From Cyanidiococcus yangmingshanensis (lineage: Eukaryota; Rhodophyta; Bangiophyceae; Cyanidiales; Cyanidiaceae): a stretch of DNA of 64,000 bases. The stretch lies in the NCBI GenBank assembly GCA_013995675.1, contig VWRR01000004.1, positions 310,001 through 374,000 on the forward strand. Reading direction: 5' to 3'. Below are positions 41,280 to 51,397 of this stretch, in pieces (the stretch's first letter is position 1; each line of letters starts with the position of its first letter). A model generated the notes under the pieces. The model made no database searches, had not been told where the DNA came from, and worked only from the letters and a program-made list of their open reading frames with translations. A program made the position numbers and the translations under genes.

Positions 41280-42539
41280 ATGAACGGACAAACGTCTTTC
41301 GTTTCTCGGGAGGAGCGCATCCCGCAAGTAACTGCCATGGGCCACACCGATGAAAAGTCTAACTCAGATGATCGTGGTCGTCTGGTTGCCGAAGAACTGA
41401 ACGAGTTCCAAGTTTCTGACGCATACTACGAACCGGACTTGGTCAACCTCTCGCTCTCTGATGTGTTCACGCTTGGCAGCCTGGCAAGCCTTGAAGATAA
41501 GATAAGAAACACCAAACATCGTATCGTGGAACGACGTCGCGCTCTGGAGAGACGCGTGCGTACGCCCGAGGTCATTCGCTTGCGGGACAAGCTTTCGTTT
41601 GTTCTGGGGCTGCTGAATGTCCTCTTCACAGAATACGTGATTCTTCGCCAGCCATCCCATCTCTGGGAATGGTACCTGTACCAGCTGACACCCCTGTTGA
41701 TGCTGCGCTACTACTCTTATCGCAAGTCCGCCCAACATTACTTCATGTACGACTATTGTTATTTCGTGCAGGCGCTTTTGGTGGCGTTCTATTTCGGCCT
41801 ACCGCGCGCACAGACCTGGCGCCAGATTATGTTTGTGGCCCTGTTTGCATCTGCGAATGGACCGGTGCTCTGGGCGATGGTGGCATGGCGTAACGCGTTG
41901 GTGTTCCACTCGCTCGACAAGATGACATCCATATTTATTCATATTTTCCCACCACTGGTTACATATAATGCGCGGTGGCATTCCGATGTCGTTGCTTCAC
42001 ATCGACTGGGCGTCTGCGATCACGAGGAAGATTGCCTCGCACTGGGACGCCGTGCCTTCACCATTGCAGTGCCGTTGGTGATCTTCCTGGTTTGGCAGTC
42101 CTTGTATCTGGCCAAGGTCTTGGTTATATCCCGCAGGAAGCTTGATCGGAATCCAGAAATGATTACGAGCCTTCGGTGGCTGACCCGTCATTCAGGGTCT
42201 GCAGTCTTTCGTATGTTGAATATATTTGGCGAACGATACCAGAATCTGGCGCTCGCCTTTTGGCAACTCATTTTTACCGTGGTGACCTGCCTTCCAACCG
42301 CTCTCCTTTGGAGGTACAAATGGATGCATGAGATCGTGCTGGCGCTCGTCGGTCTTGTCGTGGTATGGAACGGCAGCAACTATTATTTCGAGGTATTCGC
42401 CTCGCGTTATACCCGCCGTATGCTCGAGTACGCGCGTGATCGTGTTCAAGAGATGGAAACGAACGCAACGGCGCAGACCAACAAGCGCGACGAATCGGTG
42501 AGCGACGTGCATGACGCTCAGCCAAACGCCAGTCAATAG
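41280..42539 (+). CDS. GPC1: Glycerophosphocholine acyltransferase GPC1
   Basis: GPC1 (formerly DUF2838) transfers an acyl group from acyl-CoA to glycerophosphocholine, feeding phosphatidylcholine remodelling at the ER. The conserved block is clear: LRDKLSFVLGLLNVLFTEYV, LWEWYLYQLTPLLMLRYYSY, HYFMYDYCYFVQ, NGPVLWAMVAWRNALVFHSL and DKMTSIFIHIFPPLVTYNAR. About eight membrane helices are spread over residues 100-370. The C-terminus has the family's WNGSNYYFEVFASRYTRRM. Two ATGs are possible, 41280 (MNGQTSF, 419 residues) and 41337 (MGHTDEK, 400 residues); the acidic segment after the second fits either. The gene converges with an unidentified minus-strand ORF whose end overlaps its last bases. 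Confidence 0.92.
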   Translation: MNGQTSFVSREERIPQVTAMGHTDEKSNSDDRGRLVAEELNEFQVSDAYYEPDLVNLSLSDVFTLGSLASLEDKIRNTKHRIVERRRALERRVRTPEVIRLRDKLSFVLGLLNVLFTEYVILRQPSHLWEWYLYQLTPLLMLRYYSYRKSAQHYFMYDYCYFVQALLVAFYFGLPRAQTWRQIMFVALFASANGPVLWAMVAWRNALVFHSLDKMTSIFIHIFPPLVTYNARWHSDVVASHRLGVCDHEEDCLALGRRAFTIAVPLVIFLVWQSLYLAKVLVISRRKLDRNPEMITSLRWLTRHSGSAVFRMLNIFGERYQNLALAFWQLIFTVVTCLPTALLWRYKWMHEIVLALVGLVVVWNGSNYYFEVFASRYTRRMLEYARDRVQEMETNATAQTNKRDESVSDVHDAQPNASQ

Positions 42540-43079
42540 ATTTCTGGGTCTAAAGAACCGGGTGCTCGATCAAGGACCTTACGAGAGCGCTTGATCCACG
42601 GACAGTTTTCGCGAGCTGCAGAAGCGAGGAACCACTTTTTCATGTGTGATGCATAGCTCGATAAAGAGGAGTCAGGCTGTCGCGTTATCGATGTGTCAAC
42701 GATGACCTGGATGCGAATTGCATCGCGCAGCTGGGTGCGAACGTTCGCGTTCCGCTTGGCTGCACGAATCGTCTCCATCACCTTGGAGTTCATGGGTGTC
42801 ACAACGGTGGCATGCGCTCTACAGAGCGATGCGACCGCTTGCCACCCAGATCCGACGCGGAGATGGAGCGCGATACCGTTCGGGATCACGGAGGTTCATC
42901 ACGGAAAATGGAGGTGTCGGATCCAGCGGGTCCGCTGTTGTGCAGGGACCCCATTCGATGGCCACGATATGGTCCCAATTTCCGTCAAGAACGGAGCCTG
43001 ACACCTTCTCGTCGGGGAACCTGAAGCGCTTCCGAGCATCTAGATTGCAGCGGCCTCGGTGCTCGATTGAACGCTCCAC
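42533..43079 (-). CDS. Unidentified possible protein, in two frames
   Basis: Two minus-strand ORFs overlap in a way that suggests one gene. The first (to 42819) contains LDARKRFRFPDEKVSGSVLD followed by GNWDHIVAIEWGPC and FSVMNLRDPERYR. The second (to 42533) contains RVGSGWQAVASLCRAHATVV, NSKVMETIRAAKRN and SSYASHMKKWFLAS. Together they would give some 180 residues ending at the tail of GPC1. There is no good ATG at the beginning, so the N-terminus may lie in a third frame. I do not recognise a family. It could also be chance. Confidence 0.3.
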
Positions 43080-43679
43080 CGCTCGCTTGATCGTGTATCG
43101 TCGCTTACCCAGTGAACTCTACGGTTTTCATTCAGCCAGACTCATTGCTTACGACAAAAACCAATCCGTTAGGTCTTTTAACGCTTTCTTGGGGCCAGGC
43201 TACCAAGAAAAGCAGGCGCCTTTCTGATGGACAACGCCAGATGGACATGCAGCAAACGACACAAATCGTCCGGAGGATTCCGTTTGCATCTTGAGGTCAG
43301 GTAGCGTTTTGGTAGATGAGGATCTGACTGGCAATCATGCTGCATATTGTCATAGCGATGCGTTCTCCGCGCTGCATCATTCATGCAAAGATCTCGAGCG
43401 AGCGCGCACGCAGCCTAGATGCAATGAAACCGACTGGATTCGTCTGGCAGATCCATCGAAACCTGAGCGGATACAAAAGCTGGGTGCAACGCCTCCAAGA
43501 ACAGCGTCATTGGAATGTTCTTTATAGACCTGAGACGCCGGTGAGACGTTTTCGGCTCGCATGCAACACAAGATCGATGACAGGGTGCTGGATGTATACA
43601 CCGAGGCACTAAAGCGCCGGTCGTATACTGTGCGCGTAGATGAGCGACCTTTTCTAAGCTCTTGCTGCTTGCACAAGTC
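43080..43679. other. Intergenic region without a recognised gene
   Basis: About 600 bp with overlapping short ORFs on both strands and no family resemblance. It may hold an upstream part of the doubtful minus-strand gene to its left. Confidence 0.4.
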
Positions 43680-44249
43680 TCAAAATGGGCGCCTGAGTCT
43701 TCTCCCAACGCTGATATCTTTTTTGCCGGGAGAGGTTTCGAACTGAACGAGCCGTAGACTGCAGCTCGCGCTCTTTTCCATCTGCCAGCTGCGTCCTGTT
43801 GCGCACGATTCCTTCATAAAAGAAAGTTTTCTGGGTTTTTCCGCAGAGTGAGCGTCACTATCGTTCGCCACGACTTGTACGCACTCTGGGATCCGGTCAC
43901 GAATAAACTTGTCGAGACGCTGTAAAACCACTGAGCGTTGGTGCCAGAACTGCCCGGTGAACTCTAGCACGACCGTGGCTCCATCAGTACCAACGAAGCG
44001 AACGTCTCCGGTGATTCCGACGCGCCGATTCTCGTCGTTCCCGAAAACCGTCGACAGTGTTTGTTTTGCCTCCTGCAGAACTGCTTGCACGTTTTCATCC
44101 GTAAGAATTCGTTGTTCCTGCGCTTTCAAGGACCGTGCGCCTAGCCTTAGGCTCCGTTCTTTCACACAGCGAGAGCGGAGAGCAACCATAAAATCCGAGC
44201 ATCGAGGCGTCGATGAACGCCATCTATGACCTGGGTAGAGCGCGAACAT
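43680..44249 (-). CDS. NFU-like domain protein lacking the CxxC motif
   Basis: Start chosen at ATG 44249 (MFALYPGHRWRSS), giving 189 residues with a likely plastid transit peptide. The core, LTDENVQAVLQEAKQTLSTV, GITGDVRFVGTDGATVVLEF, TGQFWHQRSVVLQRLDKFIR and DRIPECVQVV, has the length and pattern of a NifU C-terminal (NFU) domain. NFU proteins carry an Fe-S cluster on a CxxC just after the central strand. Here that place reads GQFWHQR, so the cluster ligands are absent. A family with this wording occurs in plants and cyanobacteria as far as I recall; its function is unknown to me. The C-terminal tail past residue 110 is basic and may not be conserved. Confidence 0.6.
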   Translation of the reverse strand: MFALYPGHRWRSSTPRCSDFMVALRSRCVKERSLRLGARSLKAQEQRILTDENVQAVLQEAKQTLSTVFGNDENRRVGITGDVRFVGTDGATVVLEFTGQFWHQRSVVLQRLDKFIRDRIPECVQVVANDSDAHSAEKPRKLSFMKESCATGRSWQMEKSASCSLRLVQFETSPGKKDISVGRRLRRPF

Positions 44250-44417
44250 GATACCAGCTGTTTGCGACACGAAGCGCTGGCCCCGTCCCGTGGAGACTGT
44301 TCCGCGGCGCACGTCACGCCCATGGCGAGGTCGCCTGGCGAGCACCTCGCCCAGAGGCCAGTTCTCGCTTGTATTCACTCAAAAACGAGTCTATTATGTT
44401 GCTCGGAACCAGTTCGT

Positions 44418-44780
44418 TTACCCCATAAAGTTCGTTGCGGTAAGAAACAACACCAGGTGACAGAGCAGCCACCCCACATAAGCGTACTCGAGCGTGTTCT
44501 GCTCCCAACGGTTTCGCTTGTCGACTCTGCTTCGAGCGTCCAACTGCATTCGCAGTCCAACTGTGAGTATGGCACTTCCAACGATGCAAAAACCGGCAGC
44601 CAAGAGGGCGTTGAACGGGTACGTCCCGACGAGAGCCGCGTACACCGCGATCAAACTCAAAATGACCCCTAGCAGAATCACGTAGAGATCGAGCAGCCGC
44701 AGCTCTGGCGGTACACGTGACTTATAACCTTCCGTAAGCGCTTTCCATACGTCGCTTATTTTTAACTCTGCAGCCGACAT
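44418..44780 (-). CDS. DAD1: Oligosaccharyltransferase subunit DAD1/OST2
   Basis: DAD1 is a small, essential membrane subunit of the oligosaccharyltransferase complex that N-glycosylates proteins in the ER. The 120 residues match the family along their length: a short cytosolic N-terminus, LRLLDLYVILLGVILSLIAV, then YAALVGTYPFNALLAAGF, GLRMQLDARS and a last helix ending FLTATNFMG (animal forms end VMNFIG). Three hydrophobic segments are visible, as expected. The ATG at 44780 gives the usual length of about 113-120. It lies 168 bp downstream of the NFU-like gene start and reads the same way. Confidence 0.95.
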   Translation of the reverse strand: MSAAELKISDVWKALTEGYKSRVPPELRLLDLYVILLGVILSLIAVYAALVGTYPFNALLAAGFCIVGSAILTVGLRMQLDARSRVDKRNRWEQNTLEYAYVGWLLCHLVLFLTATNFMG

Positions 44781-45067
44781 GGTCGCTCTCCTGATCCGAC
44801 GAAAAAACGAGCGACGCCTGCGTCAGCTGCTCTAGATAAGTACAAGGGCGAGAATTTGCGTCGCGTAGATGGACAAGGGTCATGAGCCGAAGTGAGACAT
44901 GACTGTACCACCCGTCCGGTGAACGAGAGACGCTCGTTTGCGGGCTCGACGACCATCGGACCGTCCATCGCTTATCTTCGACGATCCCTGGATTGCGTCT
45001 ACCCTGATCGGAACGTATCCTGCTTCTCGATTTAACGGACAAAACCTCTTAAGCTGCAAGTACAAAT

Positions 45068-46153
45068 ATGAATTCTATGTTGGCATTTGTGGCTGGCCCA
45101 ACACTGTCGTCGACGAGGAGCAACCGAGCTGGCCATCGTAGGAGGCTCCTCGCCTCCGCGGCGACGCCCGTCGAGCAGGGTCCCCAGGGCCACCTAGCTG
45201 CACTACTTGTGCGAGGCGTGCTCGCGTTCCCGCCGACAGCTTGGCTATTGAAACGAGTCGGTCGTGCCGGCGTCGTGAAACGAGCCGAGGAGATAGGCGT
45301 GCCCTGGCGAGAGAACGTGCGTCAGCTTCGTCTGCAGTGGGATACGCTGGAGGAGAAGCGCGCTCGCCTCACGGAACGAAATCTCATCTATCCGGACTAT
45401 TACACACGCGCACCATTTCACACGTATCCGGAGGGAAACCTGGGCTGGATTCCGGCTATGGAAGTGGAGTCATCGGCGCTCTCCGTTCATGCACGACTCT
45501 TCCCTGAGGCCCCGCCGACAGACGGCGACCGACTTTTGCGCGACTCGTTTCTCAACCGGGTCTGGCCGCGACTGGAGCCCATACTGGCCTCGGGGCGACC
45601 ACTCTGCGCCCTGGATCTCGGCGCATCCACTGGGCTCAGCACTCTTCACTTTATCGACGCATGGATCTCTCGTTTTCCGAACAAGCCCCTCGACGTGACC
45701 GGCATCGACCTTTCCGCATACATGCTTGCCGTTGCGGAACTGAGGTCGGAAGAGCGCCGGTACCCACCGCAAATTCAGGTGCGATTCAAACAGGCAGCTG
45801 TGGAAGAATTGCCGAAGGAGACCAACTCGATGGACCTGGTCCTATGCTCTCTGGTAACCCATGAGCTTCCACAAACCTCGACCGAAAAGCTCGTGAAGGA
45901 GGCGTATCGCGTTCTTCGTCCTGGTGGACTAGTGGCTATCATGGACTCTGATCCCCACAGCGAAGCGTTTCGTTCGATTCCACCCGTGGCAGCGGCTATA
46001 TTTCGGAGCACAGAACCGTACTACGCTGAATACGAGCAGATCGACATGGTCGCCTTGATGGAGACGGCAAGATTCACGGATATTGAAACGCAGAATAATA
46101 CGCCGCGACATCGGGTCTGGATCGCAACGAAACCATCCACTGATCGCGCTTGA
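45068..46153 (+). CDS. Plastid SAM-dependent methyltransferase (class I, type 11)
   Basis: 361 residues from the ATG at 45068. The first 50 or so are serine/arginine-rich (MNSMLAFVAGPTLSSTRSNR) and fit a plastid transit peptide. A conserved N-terminal region follows with NLIYPDYYTRAPFHTYPEGN and LGWIPAMEVESSALSVHARL, typical of a cyanobacterial and plant family of unassigned methyltransferases. The Rossmann core shows motif I ALDLGASTGLSTLHF, the acidic end of strand two (VTGIDLS), and the post-motif AYRVLRPGGLVAIMD. The SAM-binding residues are thus intact. The substrate cannot be read from the sequence; a plastid lipid or quinone is only a guess. The gene is divergent from DAD1. Confidence 0.82.
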   Translation: MNSMLAFVAGPTLSSTRSNRAGHRRRLLASAATPVEQGPQGHLAALLVRGVLAFPPTAWLLKRVGRAGVVKRAEEIGVPWRENVRQLRLQWDTLEEKRARLTERNLIYPDYYTRAPFHTYPEGNLGWIPAMEVESSALSVHARLFPEAPPTDGDRLLRDSFLNRVWPRLEPILASGRPLCALDLGASTGLSTLHFIDAWISRFPNKPLDVTGIDLSAYMLAVAELRSEERRYPPQIQVRFKQAAVEELPKETNSMDLVLCSLVTHELPQTSTEKLVKEAYRVLRPGGLVAIMDSDPHSEAFRSIPPVAAAIFRSTEPYYAEYEQIDMVALMETARFTDIETQNNTPRHRVWIATKPSTDRA

Positions 46154-46843
46154 AGGCCACGTGTATTGGAGGAACCTAAAACATCGAGTCCGAAAAGATA
46201 CGCGTCACTTTCAGCACCTCCGTCTGCCTAGCACGCCATATCGTCAGATGGACGCCCTCCGCATTGTCCCGGGTCCTAGCAACAGACGAAATTCGTCGAA
46301 CACTGGTTGGCGCTACCCCCGAGTGACGCTTTCTGGGATCGAGGGTATTCAATTCCATACCCACGCCGTTGCGCGTACACGAGTTCCCTGCTACATCCTT
46401 ACGTCTGAAGAACAAATCACATACTGTTTTTGAAGCACACCCAAAGCTTCGTAAACCGATGCTGATGACGAACCATTCAACAAACAGCGTCCTGATGATG
46501 CACTGAACATGGACAGGCGACATCGACTGAGGTCTCAGCACCCAACCATTCCAGTTCGTATGAAGGTGGCCTGCGCGCGCCGTTTCCAGAGACCGCAACT
46601 CCCGCCGGCCCCGAGCGGCGCATCACGATCGGCATACCCAGATCGGCGCCGAGACCCACGCCTAGCGCCGCAGGAACGTGTCCAGCGGCCGCGCGATCGT
46701 AAACGGATGCGCATGGCGCGCTGCCGAGATGACGACTGCGCGGCAACGGGACGCGCGCCCACTGGGATTCGGCTCCCGGATTCGGGTGGCGATATCGCAC
46801 GCGCGCCACGTCGCTCGAGTCGGCGTCTTGGGCGTTCTTTGTC
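46154..46843. other. Intergenic region without a recognised gene
   Basis: 690 bp between two plus-strand genes. The right third is very GC rich and opens long frames on both strands by composition alone. No family resemblance, repeat or RNA gene is seen. Confidence 0.45.
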
Positions 46844-48514
46844 ATGCTCAAAACTGCTGTTTTTTTCTTTGTCGCCCTTGAGGCACAAAAGTGCCTTGCT
46901 CGCATTCTCGGAATAGAACATCCGGCTTCAGAGAGAAATCTGGATGCGTTGGAAGCGCAGGCGCTGGCTGAAGCGGGTCTGAAGCTGCAACGTGAGTACG
47001 GTTTCGGGCCTGTCGACTCGACCGAGAACATCGAATCGACGCGCGGCCCATACCATCGAGTTCGAGCGTTGAGAGAGAAATGGCGGAGATCAAGCCTCTC
47101 GAGGGCTGTAGATAAGCGGATCGTGGTTGGGCGGCGGGTCGCGCTCTCCCGTTGGCACTCGTCCACTGTAGCTGCTTGCGATCAGGAGACGTCAGCGACT
47201 GAAGAATGGTCCTCGGTGCAGCGAAGGCTCGATTTTTCTGAAATGGCTGTAGATAGTGACGAGGACCGGGTATCAGCGGACGTTGATTCGATACCGCTTC
47301 GCCGATGCCCCTCGATGAGCTCACTGAGCTCTGATGTGACAGGCGCGTGGTCTGGATCCGAGAGCAAGTCCCACGCTGATCGCCGTCAGCCGATGGATGG
47401 CTACTTGTCTCCTGTAACGGACGTGGATGAAAGCGACTGCGTCCAATCGCCGTCGATTTCGACTTGTTCTCACGAGTCCATTTCCACTGGCAAGCTCGGG
47501 ATCGACGTTGACGCAACATCCCCGTTTGTGCACGTTCTGGTGGCCGGCGACGAACGCGCGATGTTTACTGGTGCGAATCCAGAACTGCGACCGCTGTTGC
47601 TCCTGCACGGACACTCGATGTCCTCCGTGTATTTCCGGCACGTTCTGGCCGAGCTCGCCTCAACCGAACGGTATGTTGTCTATGCGCTTGATATGCTTGG
47701 TTGGGGCAGGTCATCGCGACCTCCGTTTACGGCAAAGGGCACCCTACGAGATCCGCAGACGGAGGCTGAAGAAGCTTCCCAGTTTATGGTGCGAGCTATT
47801 GATGAATTCCTGTATAGTTCTGGCATCGAAAGCTGGTGTCGCAAGAGCGGCAGAGGCATCGATGTGATCGCCCACTCTTTGGGTGCCTACGTCGCGAGCA
47901 AATACGCGGTTGAAGCGTCTCGCGGACTCATTCAGAATCTTATTCTGGTGACCCCTGCTGGCATCTGGCCTGAGCAGAGCTACAAAAGAGCCGTGTATTT
48001 TCGGCTGACACCGCAGCTAGTCATGCGAAATGCTGGCCTGCTGGGGTACATCTGTTTCCGTCTGCGATGGCCGGGCAGGGATCCCGGCTTTCAGTCGCGT
48101 GACCTGCGAAGGTATACGTACGCCTTGGCAACTCGTCAGGGAGGCCGGAGTGCGGACATCGCATTCGCTGCGCTTGTGACCGTCTCCCATGTCCGGAGAA
48201 AAGCCCAATGTCTGCGAGCCCTGGGTCAGGAAGACACTGCAGGTGCATCTATTCTCAAGCGTCTGCCCTGCCACGTCGCTGGCAAGTTGCGCATTATTGC
48301 TGGTGCCAAGGATCCGCTCATTGGTGTCCATGAGCTGGAACGGGCGTATCAGACGCTCTATGAAGCGGCCCCGCGAAAGAACCAGGTCTCATTTTGCGTC
48401 ATTCCAGAGTGCGGTCACGTGCCGTTTGTCGAACAGCCAGCTCGTTTCCTGGAGGCATGTGGGCTGGCCGAGGTCCCCGACCCCATCATCCATGACGCCC
48501 GAATCTCTGAATAG
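46844..48514 (+). CDS. Alpha/beta hydrolase of the ABHD4/5-CLD1 group
   Basis: 556 residues. The start MLKTAVFFFVALEAQ may be a membrane or targeting segment. A serine-rich stretch (about 70-220) without structure follows, then the hydrolase fold: RPLLLLHGHSMSSVYF (oxyanion region), VVYALDMLGWGRSSRPPF, the nucleophile elbow VIAHSLGAYVASKYA, and late Asp (IIAGAKDPLIG) and His (PECGHVPFVEQP). The triad is complete; the first Gly of GxSxG is Ala. The wording resembles CGI-58/ABHD4-5, plant At4g24160-type and yeast CLD1 lipases or acyltransferases, which act on phospholipids. The acyltransferase HX4D motif is not evident, so lipase or deacylase activity is more likely. The long N-terminal insertion is unusual for the family. 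Confidence 0.85.
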   Translation: MLKTAVFFFVALEAQKCLARILGIEHPASERNLDALEAQALAEAGLKLQREYGFGPVDSTENIESTRGPYHRVRALREKWRRSSLSRAVDKRIVVGRRVALSRWHSSTVAACDQETSATEEWSSVQRRLDFSEMAVDSDEDRVSADVDSIPLRRCPSMSSLSSDVTGAWSGSESKSHADRRQPMDGYLSPVTDVDESDCVQSPSISTCSHESISTGKLGIDVDATSPFVHVLVAGDERAMFTGANPELRPLLLLHGHSMSSVYFRHVLAELASTERYVVYALDMLGWGRSSRPPFTAKGTLRDPQTEAEEASQFMVRAIDEFLYSSGIESWCRKSGRGIDVIAHSLGAYVASKYAVEASRGLIQNLILVTPAGIWPEQSYKRAVYFRLTPQLVMRNAGLLGYICFRLRWPGRDPGFQSRDLRRYTYALATRQGGRSADIAFAALVTVSHVRRKAQCLRALGQEDTAGASILKRLPCHVAGKLRIIAGAKDPLIGVHELERAYQTLYEAAPRKNQVSFCVIPECGHVPFVEQPARFLEACGLAEVPDPIIHDARISE

Positions 48515-49303
48515 TGTCTTATTCTCCATCGTATGTAAATGTCACCACGAGACGTTCTTCGCAACCGTGTTCTGCGATGACCATGAACCGGGTTGTCGCA
48601 CAGGCTCTGTTTTGAGTGCGGGTCCCAATAGTCGTTCGCGCGAGCAACCAACCGACTGAATGAATGCATGCCGTGTTCGTGTCTTGACTACGACTTGTTT
48701 GGGTGCTCAGACCCTGCTAACTGAGCCTTATTTCTCACTGCGACCCTTTGACTTGTCCGTTCGTTAGGATTTCGCGCATTCGCAGCCAGAATCTAACCAA
48801 GACGCTTGTTTGGTACGCATACAAGTCTGACATACACACGTAGTGAGCGTTTCAAACCAGAATGGCCAAGGTCGTCGAGAGGGGACTCTCACCCAGCACC
48901 TGCCATTGCGGCCCGCTTCGTTTGCCTGAACTCCAGTCCCAGCACGGTTACGAACGAACAGCCGCTTGGGTGACTGTTCTCGTTAAACTTGAGCAGACGC
49001 CCTAGATCGCCTTTTACGAGCGTGCAGAAGAACCCAAGCCTGTCATAAAAGGGACCAAGGCTACAGCATCAGTCCATATCACAAACATACAACAACGGTT
49101 TCATACCATCGAGCCAGGCCTTTTCATACCACTCGTCCCAGACAACTCCCTAAGAATCGTTTAAGCGCAACGAGGTTGTTCCTTTCACCTGGTCAGAATT
49201 GGGGCGTCCGCCTCGATCCGTAGCCCTGTTTCGCCACAACGTTCGCTGGCCAACCAGTTCGAAGCCATGTATTTAGATTCGGTTTCAACGACTGATTGGT
49301 TGG
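48515..49303. other. Intergenic region without a recognised gene
   Basis: About 790 bp between the hydrolase and Pelota. No ORF of note; no tRNA T-arm or repeat recognised. Confidence 0.5.
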
Positions 49304-50488
49304 ATGAAGTTGCTGAAAAGGAGTGTTCATCTCAAAGAACAACGATTTGAAGTGACGCTCCAAGCTGAAAATAGTGAAGACCTATGGCATGTCTATAATC
49401 TCGTTGAAGCTGGCGATCTCGTCCGAGCAACGACCTGGCGTAAAGTGACGAACACTGCCGCGTCCGAACAGCGGGCTAGCTCTAAGAACACGGAACGCGT
49501 GCGCTTAATCTTAACAGTGAAAGTCAACCAAGCCGACTATGACCCTGAGACGCCGTCGCTGCGCATTCAAGGTGTGAACGTTTCCGAAAATGAGTACGTG
49601 AAGCGACTCCAACACCACACCCTGGAGTTGGTACCGGGGGTCAAGTTCACCCTCACTAAATTTCACTTTGACAGATTACATCTGCGGACTCTGGAGGCGG
49701 CTTGTGATCCCGCAGCAACGGCAGACATGCTTGTCTGCGTCATGGAGGAGGGGCTCGCACACTTGTGCCTCGTCAACAGCACGTCGACAATTCTGCGAGC
49801 ACGTATCCAGCAGCATGTACCGAGCAAGTTACAACGAGCAGCCACGGCCTTTGGCGCGAGGGACAAGGCAATGAATCGCTTCTTCGAAGCCATTACGCAG
49901 GCATTGCTTCAACAGGTGGATTTCGATAAAGTGCGTTGTGTCGTGATTGCGTCGCCCGGGTACCTGCGAGAGCAGTTTCTCGAGTATCTCTTTTCAGAGG
50001 CGTCGCGGCGAGACTTGCGACCGATTCTGGAACACAAGAAACAGTTTCTGAGCCTTCCGGTAGGTAGTGGGCGTCTGCAATCTGTACAAGAGGTATTAGC
50101 ATCAGCGGAAGCAGCCTCTTTGATCGCAGACACCAAAGCGGCAGCGAACCTGCGCTTGCTGCAAAGCTTCTATGACCAGATGAATCAGGACTCCGATCGA
50201 GCGCTCTATGGACCGGATCAAGTTGAAAAAGCAGCAGAAATGGGTGCTGTCGAGCACCTACTCATTGCTGATTCGCTGTTTCGTCATCGCGATGTGCAGA
50301 CGCGGAAGCGATTTGTGGCGCTGGTCGATCAGGTCGAGTCGACCGGAGGCAAGATGCATCTTTTTTGTAGCACGCATGCAACTGGACAACAGCTGGTAGA
50401 TATTGGTGGGGTCGCTGCCCTCCTACGCTTTCCATGGATGAACGATGACGACGACGACGACGATAATGATCATCATGGGACTTTGTAG
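49304..50488 (+). CDS. PELO: Pelota/Dom34 ribosome rescue factor
   Basis: Pelota, with Hbs1, enters the empty A site of stalled ribosomes and triggers subunit splitting in no-go and non-stop decay. The N-terminal domain (MKLLKRSVHLKEQ, ENSEDLWHVYNLVEAGDLVR and then ATTWRKV) is typical. The central eRF1-like domain lacks GGQ, as expected (PGYLREQFLEYLFSEASRRD). The C-terminal domain shows VEHLLIADSLFRHRDVQTR and ALVDQVESTGGKMHLFCSTH followed by GQQLVDIGGVAALLRFP. At 394 residues it is of normal length (human 385). It ends in a run of seven aspartates encoded by GAC/GAT repeats at about 50445-50470, a little longer than the acidic tails usual in the family. The ATG at 49304 is the conserved start. 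Confidence 0.95.
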   Translation: MKLLKRSVHLKEQRFEVTLQAENSEDLWHVYNLVEAGDLVRATTWRKVTNTAASEQRASSKNTERVRLILTVKVNQADYDPETPSLRIQGVNVSENEYVKRLQHHTLELVPGVKFTLTKFHFDRLHLRTLEAACDPAATADMLVCVMEEGLAHLCLVNSTSTILRARIQQHVPSKLQRAATAFGARDKAMNRFFEAITQALLQQVDFDKVRCVVIASPGYLREQFLEYLFSEASRRDLRPILEHKKQFLSLPVGSGRLQSVQEVLASAEAASLIADTKAAANLRLLQSFYDQMNQDSDRALYGPDQVEKAAEMGAVEHLLIADSLFRHRDVQTRKRFVALVDQVESTGGKMHLFCSTHATGQQLVDIGGVAALLRFPWMNDDDDDDDNDHHGTL

Positions 50489-51397
50489 CAGTGCGAGAAA
50501 ATCCATAGCTTGGTACTGTGCACTGTTTTGTGATTCCAGAGTGGCGCAAAATTCGGGCTTGCTGGGCACCCCATCTCCAAGATGCAAGTCACTGATCGTA
50601 GTCAATCGGAAGCAAGTCTCCGCGTACGCGCATCCACATCCTTGCCGGTCGAGGCGCCTTGATTCAAAGCAGTCTGAGGCCGCCTCTGGCTGACTCTATG
50701 ACCTTGACCTGAGAAATCGGAGTTTCGAAGGGCGCCAAATCCATCATCGAGACTTCATCGAACGAACGGCCATCTAGGACGGGCGATTGGCAACGTCCCC
50801 GAATCCTGCTGTAGACCCGGGAATGAACTTGCCTGGGTTATGGGGATGCGTCGCTCCTACACATTCGAGTGCTCCAAGGCATCCGCAGCCCGCAACCAGG
50901 CCGAGTGAGCAGGTCGCCGCGAAGCGCTGGTCGCAGAATCCCGCAAACGTTCGTTTCCATGAAAACCCCACCATCAACATCCAGAGAAAGGAATCTCCAA
51001 ACAATTTAAAACCAAAACGCTCAAGATTCTGATATAGGAAACGTTTACACACTATGCGAGCGTCGCACGTCAGTAGTCGCCATGGAATCGGGTTGAATGC
51101 TCCCGTGCTTCGCTGGAATAGAACTACGATCCGGATGTATGCCAACGGGAGCCGCCTGCGACGGCCTCTTGCCACACGCCCGTTCCAGCGTTTCCGTGCT
51201 CTGACAACCCCTGCAACGTGGGCGCGTCCTCAGGACCCAAGCACGCTGCTGCACCTCTGGCCATCACGATCCCAAAATACCAACCGCTTGCCCTCGTTCA
51301 TCCAAATATGCGAGCGTGCCCCAATACCAACAACTCTACGCTCAACCAAGGACGAGATGAGCAACCAGGGACCACAATGGTTCATCGCCAGGCGTAT
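50489..51397. other. Intergenic region without a recognised gene
   Basis: About 900 bp with overlapping ORFs on both strands. A minus-strand ORF of 133 codons (50774-51175) has hydrophobic stretches but no family resemblance and probably arises by chance. Confidence 0.4.

Noticed and set aside
50774-51175. 133-codon minus-strand ORF with hydrophobic stretches
   Set aside because: No family resemblance and no consistent membrane-protein pattern; likely chance.
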